Source: Capsicum annuum
Taxonomy: Eukaryota > Streptophyta > Magnoliopsida > Solanales > Solanaceae
Direction: 5' to 3'
Length of the DNA stretch: 64,000 nucleotides
Assembly (NCBI RefSeq): GCF_002878395.1
Contig: NC_061116.1
Location: forward strand, 120,132,692-120,196,691
The stretch's first letter is position 1. Every line of letters starts with the position of its first letter. Both the position numbers and the translations under genes were made by a program. Shown here piece after piece: positions 33,124-45,600 of this stretch. The notes beneath the pieces are model-generated. The model saw only the letters and a program-made list of their open reading frames with translations. It did no database searches and was not told where the DNA came from.

Positions 33124-35622
33124 TAACACGCCTCAAAATCGGGCCATTTCTTATGGGCACCTCAAGCTCACATGAACCGAATGACACCCCGATAGCCTAA
33201 CCTAATCATCAATATAAATCACAAGGGTCGAATGAATCCCGACGATATAATATGATAGTGGAAAAAACACTATAAGTCATAACTTAAACATGTCTAAAAA
33301 CTTCATTAGATTCATCAATCTAACCATTACACCCAAGTCCATAGTCATCCCCAACACCTCTATTCAAATCAATGTTTAGAAATGAATATGTAGGGACAAG
33401 CCCCCGACAAGAGCCAAACCAAGTCAGAATAAGACTAAGTCTAAAGATAGGAGACCAAGAATGAATGTCTTCCGAAATAAGGAAGCTCACAACTCTGAAG
33501 TCAATTCACGAACCGCTTAAATCACCTAATCATTGCGCAGGAAGACAAGATGATGCTCCAACCCCTATGGCGCGTGGGAACATAGCATACGGAGATGATT
33601 AGTGGTTGGAACACTAGCATGTAACTTAAAGATAAGGACAAGATAACATCATCGTTTAACAAGTTAATATATCATATTCAATCATATTCATACACTTACC
33701 CTTACATATAGGTATATCACATGCAAATCAAAGAATTATGGCTTAACAACATTCTTGAACATTCATTCATTAGACATAAAGTGGGGGACTCTGACCCTCC
33801 ATACTTATAGGTTTAAACATTTCTCATTAGGCATAGAAGTTTAACCATATCGCAAACCATTAGACTAAGGACTTTGACCAGGATCACACTTTTATTAGCC
33901 AAGGACTTCAACCACATACACAATCATTCAAACAAGGGACTCTAACCATACATACATTCATCTAGGAAAGGGACTCCAACCTTATGCCCATTCATTAGAC
34001 AATGGACTCTAACCTCATGCCAAGGAACTCTAACCACAAGACGTTTCATTACACAAGGTATATTAACCTCAAGAAATCTCTTCAAGAAAGCGACTTTAAC
34101 CTCGAACAATTTCATTGAGCAAGAGACTCCAGCCTTAAGACATTTCATAAGGCAAGGGACTTCAACCTCAACCTATTTCATAAGGCAAGAGACTTCAACC
34201 TCAAGCCATAACAACTATCATTAGTTGGGCTTTAACCCTTTGCCAATGGATCAACATTCATTCCATACAACACTTAAGGACTTTAACCATTTAACTAATT
34301 CAACATTATTCATGACCCCATGGTCTTTATGGGAGCCTTCATTGCTCAACTATTTCAATAGGCCATTTCCTTTATTCAATTCATCATAAAATTCAATTTA
34401 TGGTCATCAAGGCCCTCACAACTATTAACATTTCATTAACAACTTTATACCACATCATCACCACACTTTAGCTCAACACATAATTCAAGTTCATCTTCAT
34501 ATAGATGGACTTCAATCCCTTATTAGTCATTAACTCAACAAGGTCTTCATTTCACAATACATGGATCACAATACTTTTACAACATCATTTATCAATTATT
34601 CATATTTATTGGGACGTTTCCCCAGTTTAACACATCACCATATGTGACTAGACTATTCAATTAGACATTTTAACAAATACCTTATGTGCATGCCTTTATC
34701 AAGGCTGTTTTTATCGTTAAAATCATCAAAATTAGGGTTTCTCAAGACCCTCATGTTAAACCAAATACAACAAGCACCCAGATATTCATATCATCATCAA
34801 TGACATGTATAAACACAATTCTAAGAAAGAAACAACATTATTCATCATTAGGCAACAAAACCGTTTTTATTTGATTTCAAAATCACCATGTACACTTACT
34901 AATCCAAATGTAAAATGCATGGGTTTAGAGTTATCTAACAAGGGGAAGAGTTACATACCTTAGAAAACTTGATTCGCTAAGAGTCTTGACTTCAACTTGC
35001 CTCTTGAAGATCACCCTTGAAACCCTAGCCTCCAATTCTTCAAATATGATTTTGAGAGAGTGTTTAGGGTGTTTGGTCCATCAAAATGGATGTTTAGGAG
35101 GCTTAAAGCACTTATATAGTGAGAGTGATTAGGTTTTAGGCATGGGAAATGAACACAAGGCCCTCAACTAAAAACTGGAAAATAGACCCGTCCAAAGGTA
35201 TGACTCACTAAGGGAACCGTACCCTAGGGTGTGAGTGGTACCCTGACTCATACCCTAGGCTTCTCCTAGGTCACCTACATTGTTAAGGGTACGACCACAC
35301 ACCCTTGAGTCGTATCCAAAGGGTATGACTAAAACCCTAACTCATATACTTTACCCGTATCAAAAATAGTCTACTCAAAGTTCAAATCCAAACTCTATAC
35401 CACTCACTTGGTATGATTCGTACCCTTTGGTACGATTGAGGAAGGGGTCACTCGTACCTAGGATAGTGAGTAACCCTCACCACACTTCTTAGAATATGAG
35501 TGGGGAGGGGAAGGAGGATAAAACTTGTATCCAACGGTTATAACTCATAGCCCCCAGTCATACCCAACTTAGAGACGCCCAATGAAGAAGTTTTTCTCAT
35601 GGTTCAAAACTGAGGTGTTTCA
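33124..35622 (-). mobile_element. 3' LTR of element E (chromovirus), minus orientation
   Basis: On the minus strand it starts TGAAACACCTCAG right after the polypurine tract and ends at TAACACGCCTCAAAATCGGG (plus-strand text at 33124), matching TGACATGCCCCAAATTGGG at 41029. Length is about 2.5 kb. The first 740 bp on the left align with the truncated 5' LTR at 41029-41763. GGGTACGACTC / GAGTCGTACC words lie at 35190-35580. A 118-codon plus-strand frame just inside the element (35582-35938) is a chance frame. Confidence 0.85.
33785..34215. repeat. Degenerate tandem repeat with GGGACTTYAACC core in the LTR of E
   Basis: About a dozen units of roughly 30-40 bp, each with a GGGACTYTAACC-like core followed by CATTCATTAGAC- or TTTCATAAGGCA-like spacer. 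The clearest units are at 34090-34215. The truncated 5' LTR keeps the first units (41686-41740). Confidence 0.8.
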
Positions 35623-35641
35623 ATTCTCCCTCACTTGGATC
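35623..35641 (-). other. Polypurine tract of element E
   Basis: On the minus strand it reads GATCCAAGTGAGGGAGAAT, next to the LTR start, nearly identical to the tract of element D. Confidence 0.85.
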
Positions 35642-35791
35642 ATTTGTCCGTGGACAGGTAATGAAAGCAATAAACACAACTTAATGCATTATCACATATC
35701 AAACCAACCCTTGAACAATTTAGAACATGTATACAATAAAGGTACAACACACATCATGCTCATTATCAATCAACCATTCACTTCATCGACT

Positions 35792-36133
35792 TTGGGACTT
35801 AAACCTATTATTTATCAAAGACACTTGTTCATTTCAAAGCTTAGGGATTTAGACACCTTAATTATCAATGCTTACTCATTTAACAACTTAGGGACTTCAA
35901 CCCATCTACTTATCAAGGATACTTACTCAATTCAATGATTAGGGACTCGAACCCATCTTTTAACCAAGGACATGTTTCAACTCAATATACTAGGGACTTA
36001 AACCCATCACAACAAGGACACATATAGTTTCGAAGCATTAGGGACTTGAGCCTATGGTCAAACAAACAATAGATCAATTTCAACCATTGGGGACTTCAAC
36101 CCATTGTCTATCAAAGACATAAATCAAAGCAAG
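35792..36133. repeat. Seven-unit tandem repeat in the 3' UTR of element E
   Basis: Seven head-to-tail units of about 47-51 bp, each starting TTAGGGACTTNAACCCAT or close to it, followed by an AT-rich TATCAAAGACA-like spacer. It lies between the polypurine tract and the stop of the polyprotein. The core is the same word as in the LTR array at 33785-34215, but the unit length differs. Confidence 0.85.
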
Positions 36134-36149
36134 GAAATTAACACATACC

Positions 36150-36560
36150 TCTATCACAAGTTTCCAAAATGGGAAGCAAATGCAGATACTTGGACTTCAT
36201 GTCCTCTTCTGCTTCCCACGAACTTCCTCGGACTTTTGGTTCCTCCATAGAACCTTCACCGAAGCTACCTTTTTAGTTCACAACCGACGAATTTGTCGAT
36301 CCAAGTTCCTCATTGGGAACTCCCCATAGGACAAAGAGTCTGAGATATCAACATCCCTCAAGGAAACAACTAACGAAGGATCACCCACATATTTTTTCAA
36401 TATAGAGACAAGGATAACTGGTGAATGGAGTTCATACTAGAAGGAAACTCCAAATCTTAGGAAACATTGCCAACCCCCTTCATAACCAAGTAGGTACCAA
36501 TATACCAGGGACAAAGCTTTCCTTTTTTACAAAACTGCTTCACTCCCTTCATGGAAGATA
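36150..36560 (-). pseudogene. Integrase C-terminal and chromodomain-like part of element E
   Basis: Minus-strand sequence in broken frames. VASVKVLWRN (complement near 36230-36275) and the preceding EDPS..., ISDSLSYG...-like text match the ends of elements D and F. Stops occur throughout, and it runs into the tandem repeat region. Confidence 0.7.
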
Positions 36561-37560
36561 ACTTCAAAAATACCCAATCACCACACTAAACTCTAAGTCC
36601 CTACACCTTACATCCACATAAGACATTTTTTGACTTTCAGCGGTTTTTAATCTATCATGATTTAACTTAACTTTCTCTAAGTCTTGGTGAACTAAATTGG
36701 GGCCAAGCAACTTACCCTCACCGACTTCATACCACCCAATAAGAGATCGACATCTCCTACCATACAATGCATCAAAAGGGGCTATGCCAATGCTAGAGTG
36801 GGAACTATTATTATAGGCGAAGTTAATCAAAGGAAAGTGGTCATACCAACTATCACCATAATCAATCACACAAGCTCGCAACATATCCTCCAATATTTGG
36901 GTCATCCTCTCTGCTTGGCCATCTGTTTGCGGGTTTAAGGCACACTCTAGTACCCAAACCTTTTTGAAATGACTTCCAAAAGTGGAAAGAAAATGAAGGA
37001 CCATGATCTGAGATGATTAAAATCAAAGCACAGTGCAACTTCATGATTTCCACAAGATACAAGTTTGCATAATCTTCCGTGAAGTAATTAGTCTTCACGG
37101 GAAAGAAGTGAGTGGACTTGGTCATTCTATAAATAAGGAACCAAATGGAATCACATTGATTCCAATATCTAGAAAGATAGCTAGAGAAATCTATATTAAT
37201 TGCCTTCCACTTCAATTCAGGCAATACAACTTCTTGGTACAACCCACCTAGCCTCATGTGCTCAACCTTCAATTGTTGACACACCATACCTTTGGCTACA
37301 TATCTAGCCACATCACGTTTCATATTACCACACCAATAGAACTCTCTAAGATCATGATACATCTTGGTTGAACCGGGATGTATAGCATACCGAGATTCAC
37401 GAGCCTCGGCTATGACCCTTTCCCTCAATCCATCGACGTCGGAAACACATAGTCTATCTTAGTATCTCAAGATACCATCACCACCAATCACAAAGTCCAC
37501 AACTTTTTACTAACCCATATTACCCTTGATCTTCATCAAGTCGGAGTCCAATACTTGCTT
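36561..37560 (-). pseudogene. Integrase of element E
   Basis: Two overlapping minus frames (37428-36862 and 37004-36564) cover the integrase. The zinc-binding part has HPGSTKMYHDLREFYWCG, then KGMVCQQLKVEH, with the first Cys of the pair replaced by Gly. The core has INIDFSSYLSR (first Asp) and LIISDHGPSF (second Asp). After a frameshift near 36950 comes NPQTDGQAERMTQILEDML (catalytic Glu) and FAYNNSSHSSIGIAPFDALY. All three catalytic acids are present, but the frameshift separates them. Confidence 0.85.
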
Positions 37561-38250
37561 CTCTTTCATCTCAACAACAAGGGATGACTGAGATACCAAA
37601 AAAACAAATACACCACCATTTTTAAAGTCCGCAAGTCAAACTCCATGGTTAGCTAAATGGTAAATGTCCTTCACCAATTCCCGCGTATCCTCATCTACAT
37701 GAGCCAAACATCCCATAGACATTCTACTAAGAGCATCATCGACTATATTCGCCTTACCGGGATGGTAATGAAAACTCTTATCATAGTCTTTCAACAACTC
37801 AAGCCACCTCCTTTGCCGTAGGTTCAACTCCTTTTGAGTAAACACATATTGAAGACTCTTATGATCGAAAAAGATATCAACATGAACCCCATAAATATAA
37901 TATTGCCAATTCTTTAACGCGAAAACCATGGCTAAAAACTCTAAGTCATGAGTAGGGTAGTTCTTCTCATGAACTTTTAATTCCCTAGAAGCATAGGCCA
38001 CCACCCTATAATGTTGCGTCAATACGCAACCGATACCAATACGAGAAGTATCACAATACAATACAAAACCATCATTAACTTTAGGCAAGGTCAAAACTGG
38101 AGCTGAAGTCAACTTAGCTTTCAACTTTTCAAAACTACCCTCATACGCATTAGACCACGAGAGCTTGACCTTCTTCTAGGTCAACTTGGTCAATGAGGTA
38201 GCTATAAATGCGAAACTCTATACAAATATTATATAGTAACAGGCTAGAAC
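37561..38250 (-). pseudogene. RNase H of element E
   Basis: A 162-codon minus frame (38124-37636) has [73 protein letters not shown] and [17 protein letters not shown]. The catalytic acids are kept. This is one of the cleanest domains in the window. Confidence 0.9.
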
Positions 38251-38910
38251 CAGGAAGCTCCAAATATCAGTTGGAGTCGTAGGTCTAGGCCACTTCTTAA
38301 CAACTAAAACCTTTTAGGGATCCACCATGATCCCTTCAAGAGATGATATGACCAAGAAAAGCTACAACTTTTAACCAAAATTTACCTATGGAGAACTTGG
38401 CATACATACGTTGATCCTTCAAAGTTTGCAACACGGCCCGGATATTATTTACATAATTCGCGTAACTCTTAGAATAAACTAAGATGTCATCAATGAAGAC
38501 AATTACAAACATGTCCAAGAACAAATGGAAGACCCTATTCATTAAGTCCATGAAAGCCACTGATACATTGATCAACCCAAAAGACATGACAAGAAAATCA
38601 TAGTGACCATACCGGGTTCTAAAGGAAGTCTTAGGGATATTTACATCCCTAATTTTAAGCTGATGATAACCCGATCTAAGATCATTCTTTGAGAAGTACT
38701 TCTCACCCTGAATTGATCAAACAAATCATCTATCCTAGGAAGAGGATACTTAATCTTTATGGTCACTTTGTTCAACTGACGATAATCAATGTACATATGA
38801 AGGGAACCATCTTTCTTGCGCATGAACAATATGAGAGAACCCTACGGAGATGCACAAAGAAGGATAAAACCTTTATCTAAGAGGTCTTTCAATTGCTCCT
38901 TGAGCTCTTC
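38251..38910 (-). pseudogene. Reverse transcriptase of element E
   Basis: Minus frames at 38829-38641 and 38587-38336 show [31 protein letters not shown] and [15 protein letters not shown]. The F-I-D-D catalytic box is intact. The palm segment around the first catalytic Asp ([12 protein letters not shown] in the family) is frameshifted near 38640-38700. Confidence 0.85.
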
Positions 38911-39560
38911 AAACTCCACTAGAGCCATTTTATTAGGAAGGATAGAAATTGGATGAGTGTCTGAAACAAGATCAATCCAAAATCAATTTTCCTATTAGGA
39001 GGAATACCGAGAATATCATTGAGAAACACCTCAGAAAATTGATTAACCACGGGAATAGACTCTAGAGAAGGCTCTACCGAGTTAGAATCTTTAACTCGAA
39101 CCAAGTGATACAAACACCCCTTTGAAATAAACTTTTTGGTTTTAAGATAAGAAATGAATCTTCCCCTAGGAACCAAAGAACACCCTTCCCATACAATGAC
39201 CAGCTCATTAAGGAATTTGAACAAGACCCTACGGGTCCGATGATTTAAGGAAGAATAACATGAATGCAACCAATCCATCCCAAAATGACATCAAAATTGA
39301 TTATATCCAACTCTATCAAGTCTACAAAATTATCTCTACCACCCACAGATACCACACACCCTCTATAGACCCTTCTAGCAAGCACAGAGTCTCTCGGAAC
39401 CGTAATCAAGATGGACATCCACATACGGGGTCACATAAGAAAGAGTAGACCTTAGATCAATCAAATAATACACATCACGGGAGAAAAGTGTCAACATACT
39501 CTTGACAACATCAGAGATGCCTTAGAATGCTGGCGAGTCGCAAGTGCATACAAATGGTTT
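38911..39560 (-). pseudogene. Aspartic protease of element E
   Basis: A minus frame (39278-38919) reads MDWLHSCYSSLNHRTRRVLF and SLVPRGRFISYLKTKKFI, the C-terminal half of the chromovirus protease and the linker to reverse transcriptase. The active-site half lies at about 39300-39500 in broken frames. Confidence 0.75.
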
Positions 39561-40817
39561 TGGCGACTACCGATGCCAGAAATAGAAGCAGAAATAGACA
39601 TAGCATCCTTTGGTATAGGAGTAGGTGGAGTAGCAATAGGAGCTCTATTGGCCCAAAAAGTTGCTGGAGAGGGCACTCATACTATATGTGACCAATCTAA
39701 CCATAACTAAAATATCTATTTCTCTCCTTATACTAACCACGATAACTCTGACCACAAATTTTGCAAGGAGGGTGGGGTGGACCCAACTAGGCACTACTAG
39801 CCTGGAATTGGTCACCCTATGCTCGAAACCCATAAATAAACTGAGACCAACGATCACCCAAAAACTTTAGGTAAGGAGAGTAAACACTAGCTGGGGAGAA
39901 GGAACTCAAATTCCCCACTTCTTCCATAGCCACTTACCATTATCTCCATCACTATGATCAGAAGGCCTAAATTTCTTTATCAGCTTCTCGCTAAGCTTAA
40001 CTTTCTTCCTTTTTTTGTTCTTCCATTTGTTATATATACACAATCAATCTAGAAATATCCATGCTCTCAATTAACAAGGCCTCTTTGCTCTCAAGGACTA
40101 ACTGACGAACAATTTTGAGACAAACTTAAGCATTCTAGGCCTCATGCTAGAAACCATCTAGAGAGCATACCTTGACAATTTGTTGAATTTCAAGGAAACT
40201 CTTGAACAGACATCCTCCTTTTCTTCAAGTTCACAAACTCTTTCTTCTTTGCTTCCCTCAACTCTTGATGAAAGAAGAGATCTAAGAAAGCCTCAGAGAA
40301 ATCTTTCCATATGGAAGGACTAGTATCAACACCTATAGACAACTCCCATCCCTCGTACCATTGGTATGCAACATCTTTCAATTGGTTGGAAGCAAACTCA
40401 ACAACCTCAATCTTTGAAGCGTGCATGATTCGAAAATCTTCTCTATTTCATCAACGAAGCCTTGAGGATCTTCCTCAACCTTCATATCGGAGAACATAGG
40501 AGGGCTCAACCACATAAATTGTCTATTTTTATGGCTTCAGAAGAAATGGTAGACGGAGCACCACACTTCAATTGAGAGGCTACCAATTGAGTCAAGAGGT
40601 TGAAAGAGCAACAAAAATCGACACTAGTAGTATTCTTTTGAGGCAACAAAATAGGAAGGTTACTCTTATAGTTAGGGTTGGTGGGGATAGGTGGAACCCC
40701 ACAAAAATGGTTGGATGCCACAACCCTAGATAGGGTACAAACACTAAAAGTTTGATGACCTTCATCCATAGGGCCCTCAAAGGGGTTTGCCTGAGTCTCA
40801 GATCTCCTTGGAGGCAT
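39561..40817 (-). pseudogene. gag of element E with zinc knuckle
   Basis: The start is MPPRRSETQANPFEG at 40817, about 190 bp from the primer site. The gag domain is at 40426-40190 (VVEFASNQLKDVAYQWYEGW, IWKDFSEAFLDLFF, LREAKKKEFVNLKKRRMS). The zinc knuckle is eroded: CKICGQSY at 39764-39742 and an IGH...ECP remnant at 39714-39667. Several stops and shifts lie between. Confidence 0.8.
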
Positions 40818-41010
40818 GATCTAAAAAAAAGCAAATAGAAATCAAAGGAATCCAAGACCTTTGACTCTATAGCTTGAGATTACAACACAAAAAAGTGAAA
40901 TATTTCCTAAGATGTCTCATAGCCCGTCTTTTATAAGTGTGGCGTGCTTCACACCCATAAAAGAGACTCTATTTGACACGGCATTGTGGAAACCCAAAAG
41001 ACCATGAACC
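40818..41010 (-). other. Leader of element E between primer site and gag
   Basis: A short non-coding leader on the minus strand. It contains the GCCACACTTNTAANAG stretch also found upstream of gag in element D (13581-13596), which supports close kinship of D and E. Confidence 0.6.
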
Positions 41011-41025
41011 TAGGCTTTGATACCA
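41011..41025 (-). other. Primer-binding site of element E (initiator tRNA-Met)
   Basis: On the minus strand it reads TGGTATCAAAGCCTA, the standard tRNA-Met site with one common variant base, four bases from the LTR end. Confidence 0.9.
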
Positions 41026-41028
41026 ACT

Positions 41029-41763
41029 TGACATGCCCCAAATTGGGACATGTTATATGGGTACCTCCATCCCACATAAATCGGAGGTCACCTCGATAAC
41101 CCAATCTAATCATTAATATAAATCACAAGGGTTGGATGAATCTCAACTATATAATGGAATAGTGGAAACACATTATAAGCCATAAATTAAACATGTCTAA
41201 AACTTCATTAGATTCATCAATCTAACCATTACACCCAAGTCCACAGTCATCCACAACACCTCTATTCAAACCAATATTTAGAAATGAATATGTCAAGACA
41301 AGCCCCCGACAATAGCCAAACTAAGTTAAAATAAGACTAAGTCTGAGGATAGGAGACCAAGAATGAATGTCTTTCAAAATAAGAAAGCTCACGACTCTGA
41401 AATCAATATACGAACCACTTCGATCTCCTAATCACTATGCAGAAAGAGAAGATGATACTCCGATACCTAAGTCGCGTGGGGACATAGTGTCCGAAGACGG
41501 TTAGCAGTTGGAACGCTAGCATGTAACTCAAGGATAAGGATATAATAGAATCATCATTTAACAAAAAGTTAACATATCATATTCATACACTTACTCTTAT
41601 ATATAGGTATATCACATGCAAATCAAAGAATCAAGGCTTAACAACATTCTTGAAAATTCATTCATTAGATATGAAATAGGGAACTCTGACCCTCCATACT
41701 TATAGAATTAAGTATTTCTCATTAAGCATGGGACTTTAACCATGTTTGCAAACAATTAGATAT
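41029..41763 (-). mobile_element. 5' LTR of element E, truncated
   Basis: It aligns with 33124-33860 of the 3' LTR (for example AACATGTCTAAAACTTCATTAG and AGACAAGCCCCCGACAA). The match ends at about 41763, so roughly 1.76 kb of the LTR is gone and an unrelated LTR fragment follows. Confidence 0.85.
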
Positions 41764-41946
41764 GATAGGCTGACTGAGAAAAGTTGATAATAAGGCATAT
41801 AAATTATGCACTAAGGGCACATCACCTGCAATAAAAAAAAAATCCCACAATGGTAGCCTATAATGTTTGCACTAACAATTCCATAATATCCATATATAAC
41901 ACAACAAAACACCAAAAATTAATAAAAGTATATATTTATACCAAAT

Positions 41947-42085
41947 ATAAGTAAGGAAAAGAGAACAACATATGTATATCATATATAAGAAAGAAAAAGA
42001 GAACAACATATGTATATCACATGTAAGCGAAGAAACGAGAACAACATATATGGAAACATCAAGTAGAAGTAAGGAAAGATAGCAC
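41947..42085. repeat. Tandem repeat of about 38 bp
   Basis: Three full and one partial unit with the core GAGAACAACATATGTATATC, joined by AAGTAAGGAAA-like A/G-rich spacers. Confidence 0.8.
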
Positions 42086-42154
42086 AATGGATAGGTAACA
42101 AGTCAAAAAGAATATACAATTACATCACAAGCAATATAAAGTAGAAATAATTAG

Positions 42155-42173
42155 AATGATGATGATGATGATG
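42155..42173. repeat. GAT microsatellite
   Basis: Six GAT/ATG triplets in a row, inside the LTR fragment. Confidence 0.8.
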
Positions 42174-42477
42174 TAATGCACGAGGTTGTTGCACAATCTC
42201 TGAGACCGCCACACGATCTTCGTATATACCTACGAAGATAAAGCTATAAGACATAGCACCCATGGGTGGTTTGTAAAGTCATATACAATCTATATATCCA
42301 TATCTCCTTGTCGGCATATCCCTCAAGGAGGGTTTTATAAGATGTTATATTTTCTGTCATAAAAATGTGTTGCTAGTGATTCTCAGTATTTCCATGATGG
42401 TACCATTGTTTCATGAATGAGTATGAGGATGCAATGCTCACAACCAACCACAATGAGTATTTATACAACCAAACACA

Positions 42478-43260
42478 ATGAGTATTTACACAACAAACCT
42501 ATTTACTATTCATTCATTAGAAGATATGTCTTTGTCTATTCATAATCCATGGTTAGTAGGTAGAGATTTCAATGTCATCATTAGTGAGGAAGAAAAATTA
42601 GGAGAATTACCAGTTACTGTGGTTGAAAATGAAGATTTCAAACATTTCTTAAACATATGCAATCTGGAGGATGCTGGGTTCAAAGAAAATAAATTCACAT
42701 GGTGGAATGGGAGAACGAATGATGACTGTATATTCAAAAAATTGGATATAGTGTTGTGTAATGAAAGAATGAAGCACTTATTTCTAGTATTGGAGGTGGA
42801 ACACTTATTTAGAAGTGTGTCAGACCATACACCAATGCAGATCAAGTTCAGCACCATTAATGAATAGATCACTAAGTCATTTAAATTTCTAAATATGTGG
42901 CTGAAAGAAGACACTTGTCTGGAGGTCATAAGATATAATTGTCAAACTCAAGTTCATGGTAATCCCTTTCTTATATTCCATTATAAGTTAAAGCAAGTTA
43001 AATATGCATTAACTAAATGGAGTAAAGAATAGTTTGGAAATATTTTTCAAGAGATTGCTACACTAAAGGAGATCATAGAGGCAAAGAAAAAGCAATTTGA
43101 GGAATATCCAATTGGTATAAATAGGGAACTATTGTTTAAAGCATAGGCACAGTTGAATATTCAACTCAGGAGAGAAGAAGAGTTTTGGTAGCAGAAAGTC
43201 GGTTTTCAATGGTTCAAGGATAGATAAAGAAACACCAATTCTTTTATGTAATAGTAAAGG
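42478..43260 (+). pseudogene. LINE (L1-type): endonuclease part, 5' truncated
   Basis: An open frame of 129 codons at 42478-42867 begins in the middle of an exo/endonuclease/phosphatase domain: HNPWLVGRDFNVIISEEEKL, GFKENKFTWWNGRT, KKLDIVLCNERM and the catalytic SDHTPM. This domain nicks target DNA during LINE insertion. The N-terminal half and any ORF1 are absent. Stops follow, then the linker to reverse transcriptase. Confidence 0.85.
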
Positions 43261-44680
43261 GTAGAAGCAACAGATTGAAGGTGAAAAAGATTCAAAATGA
43301 ATAGGGGGAATGGGTAGAGGATCAAAATGATATTGCTAAAGCAGATGTTTATTTTTTTCAGAAACAATTCTCAAAAGAGAGTGAAATTGATGATTTCACT
43401 ATGTTGGAAGAATTACCAATATTAGCGAATGAAGAATACAATGTACAGCTAAACAAGATTCATGAAATTCAAGAGGTCAAGGAAGCAGTCATAGGATTGA
43501 GTACACATAGTACTGGAGGAACAGATGGAATACATAAGCTTTCTTCCAGGATGCGTAGAATATTATTGGAGAAGATGTTCATCAAATGGTGGCAGCATTC
43601 TTTTGTGGACATGAATTACCAAGATTTGTAACATATACAAACTTGGTTCTTCTTCCAAAAAAACTAGTGTTGAACATTTTCTCTAATATAAGGCCTATTT
43701 CTTTGAGTAATTTTGTCAACAAAATTTTCTTTAGAATTTTACTAACAATATTAAGAAGCTTCTGCTAGACATTATATCAGATGAGCATCCTGGATTTATT
43801 CAAGGAAGAAGTATTGTAGAAAATATTTTTTTGGTGCAAGATATTTTTTTGAGATAAGAAAGAGAGGTAAACCACCTAACATGGTGATTAATATAGATAT
43901 GATGAAGTCATATAATAGAGTGGATTAGTTATACCTAACTAAAGTTTTGAGAAAATTGGATTTTAATAAAACCACTATTGATATGGTATATTTTAGTGGG
44001 TATCTACTGGTATTCAATCCAATTGAATGAAGAGCCAAAATGATTCTTTAGATCTTATAGAGGCTTAAAATAAGGGGATCCTTTATCCCCACTCTATTCA
44101 TACTAGTGTAGAACTAATGTCTAGAGCCCTAAAATATTTGGTGTTTAAAATAGAATTCAAGTTATTTGGAATGCCAAGAGGAATTCCAAAAATTAATCAT
44201 CTAGATTTTGCTGATAATATGATCATACTTTGTAGCGTTAATCTGGTTACATTGCAAAATATTATATCTACACTAGAGAGGTATGAAAAAATCTCTAGGT
44301 AAGAGTTTAATAGGGAGAAAAGTGCAATATATTTGCACAAAGAGGTATCACAGGCTGTGGTTGTAATAGCTGAAGCTACTATAGGGATCCTAAGAAAAGG
44401 ATTTCCTTTTACTTATCTTGGATGCCCTATATTTCATATAATGAAGAAAAAGGATTTTTACCAGTATATCATAAACAAAATCAGTAGTAAGATGCAAATT
44501 AGGAAAGGGAAAGTGTTATCATATAGGGGAAGGACTGATCTTATCAACCATGTGTTACAAAGCATTCCTATTCACTGTCTATTAGTAATGAACCCCCCAA
44601 CAAATGTAATGAATTTAATTAATAGAATGGTTGCTCAATTTTTTTGGATCAATCATATAAGAGGAAAAAGCAGACACTAG
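43261..44680 (+). pseudogene. LINE: reverse transcriptase, catalytic box altered
   Basis: In several broken frames: THSTGGTDGIHKL (43500-43540), LVLLPKKLVLN and RPISLSNFVNKIFFRIL (43640-43740), MVINIDMMKSYNRVD with the first catalytic Asp (about 43880-43925), INHLDFADNMIILCS (44190-44235) and FTYLGCPIF (44407-44433). The F-A-D-D box reads F-A-D-N, so its second Asp is lost. Confidence 0.85.
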
Positions 44681-45600
44681 GTAAAATGGAAGTTGTTATG
44701 TTTACCAAAAGAGGAAGGATGGTTTGGCTTTAAAGTGGTATAGGATACGAGCATGGCTCTTTTTCACAAACTGTGGTGGAATTTTAGAACCAATTTATTT
44801 ATCTAGAGTGAGTATATGCATAACAAGTACTATAAAAAAAAGCATCCTAACATAGTTATGTGGAAGATAGGAGTGGGGTCTTAGGTGTAGAAGAAGATGT
44901 TGCAGGCTAGAGATCTAATAAAGCACCAGATTCTATGGAAAACAGGGAAGAGGAATTCTAATATATGGTTTGATAATTGGACAACATATGGAAGTTTGTA
45001 TAGTATTGTCCAGAATTACAGAGAGTGGGATCAGAGGTATCTAGAGGTAAGGGATTTGGTACAATAGGGAACATGGAATTCTCAGTTGCTAAATTAGCTA
45101 TTTCCACAAGAGATAGTCGGCTATATTATAAGTATTGTAGGTCCCCCATTGCAGTTCAAAAGGAGTAGATAAACCTATCTAGATGCTAGAATCTAAAGAA
45201 AATTTTTCAGTGAGATCAGCTTGGCAGTACATTAGACAAAGAGAGGCCAAAAATGCAATTTTCAAGGAGATGTGGATTAAAGAAATATCTTTCAAAATGG
45301 TATTCTTCATGTGGAAATTATAGAAAGGAAAGGTACAAGTGGAGGAAAATATAAGAAGATGGGGATTACAGGGTCCATCAAGATGCTGGTGTTGTAAAAC
45401 CCCAGATCGAGAAACTATATCTCATGTGTTTCAAAGATCGCCTATTGCTAACATGACTTGGTCCTATTTCTCCTCTTTTGTAGGTATTAACATTAGAGGA
45501 ATGAGCCTCAGGAAAACTATTATGTCCTGGTGGAATACAAAAGTGAGGAGCAGAGATAAAGCATATTATCTTGCCTTACCCAGCATATTAGCATAAAGCA
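44681..45600 (+). pseudogene. LINE: region after the reverse transcriptase with zinc-binding motif
   Basis: Degenerate coding sequence continues. An open frame at 45339-45596 has RCWCCKTPDRETISHVF, a zf-RVT-like Cys/His motif common in plant LINE ORF2 proteins, followed by a Trp-rich stretch. Confidence 0.75.

Larger units (their letters stand above)
41764..42477 (-). mobile_element. LTR fragment, probably the left part of the LTR of element G
   Basis: No coding motif. The part at 42290-42490 resembles 2560-2790 of the LTR at 1423-4674 (CATATCCCTC, TTTTATAANATGT, GAGGATGNAATGCTC, CAACCAANCAC). It is followed by the LINE and then by 47074-48244, which has the downstream look of the same LTR class. 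That this is one LTR split by the LINE is inference. Confidence 0.45.

Noticed and set aside
35582..35938. 118-codon plus-strand frame
   Set aside because: It crosses the LTR edge, polypurine tract and tandem repeat of element E, and the protein resembles nothing.
35792..36133. CRISPR-like regular repeat
   Set aside because: The units are degenerate and head to tail with no unique spacers, and they lie in the 3' UTR of a plant retrotransposon.
42540..42929. 129-codon minus-strand frame
   Set aside because: Antisense shadow of the LINE endonuclease.
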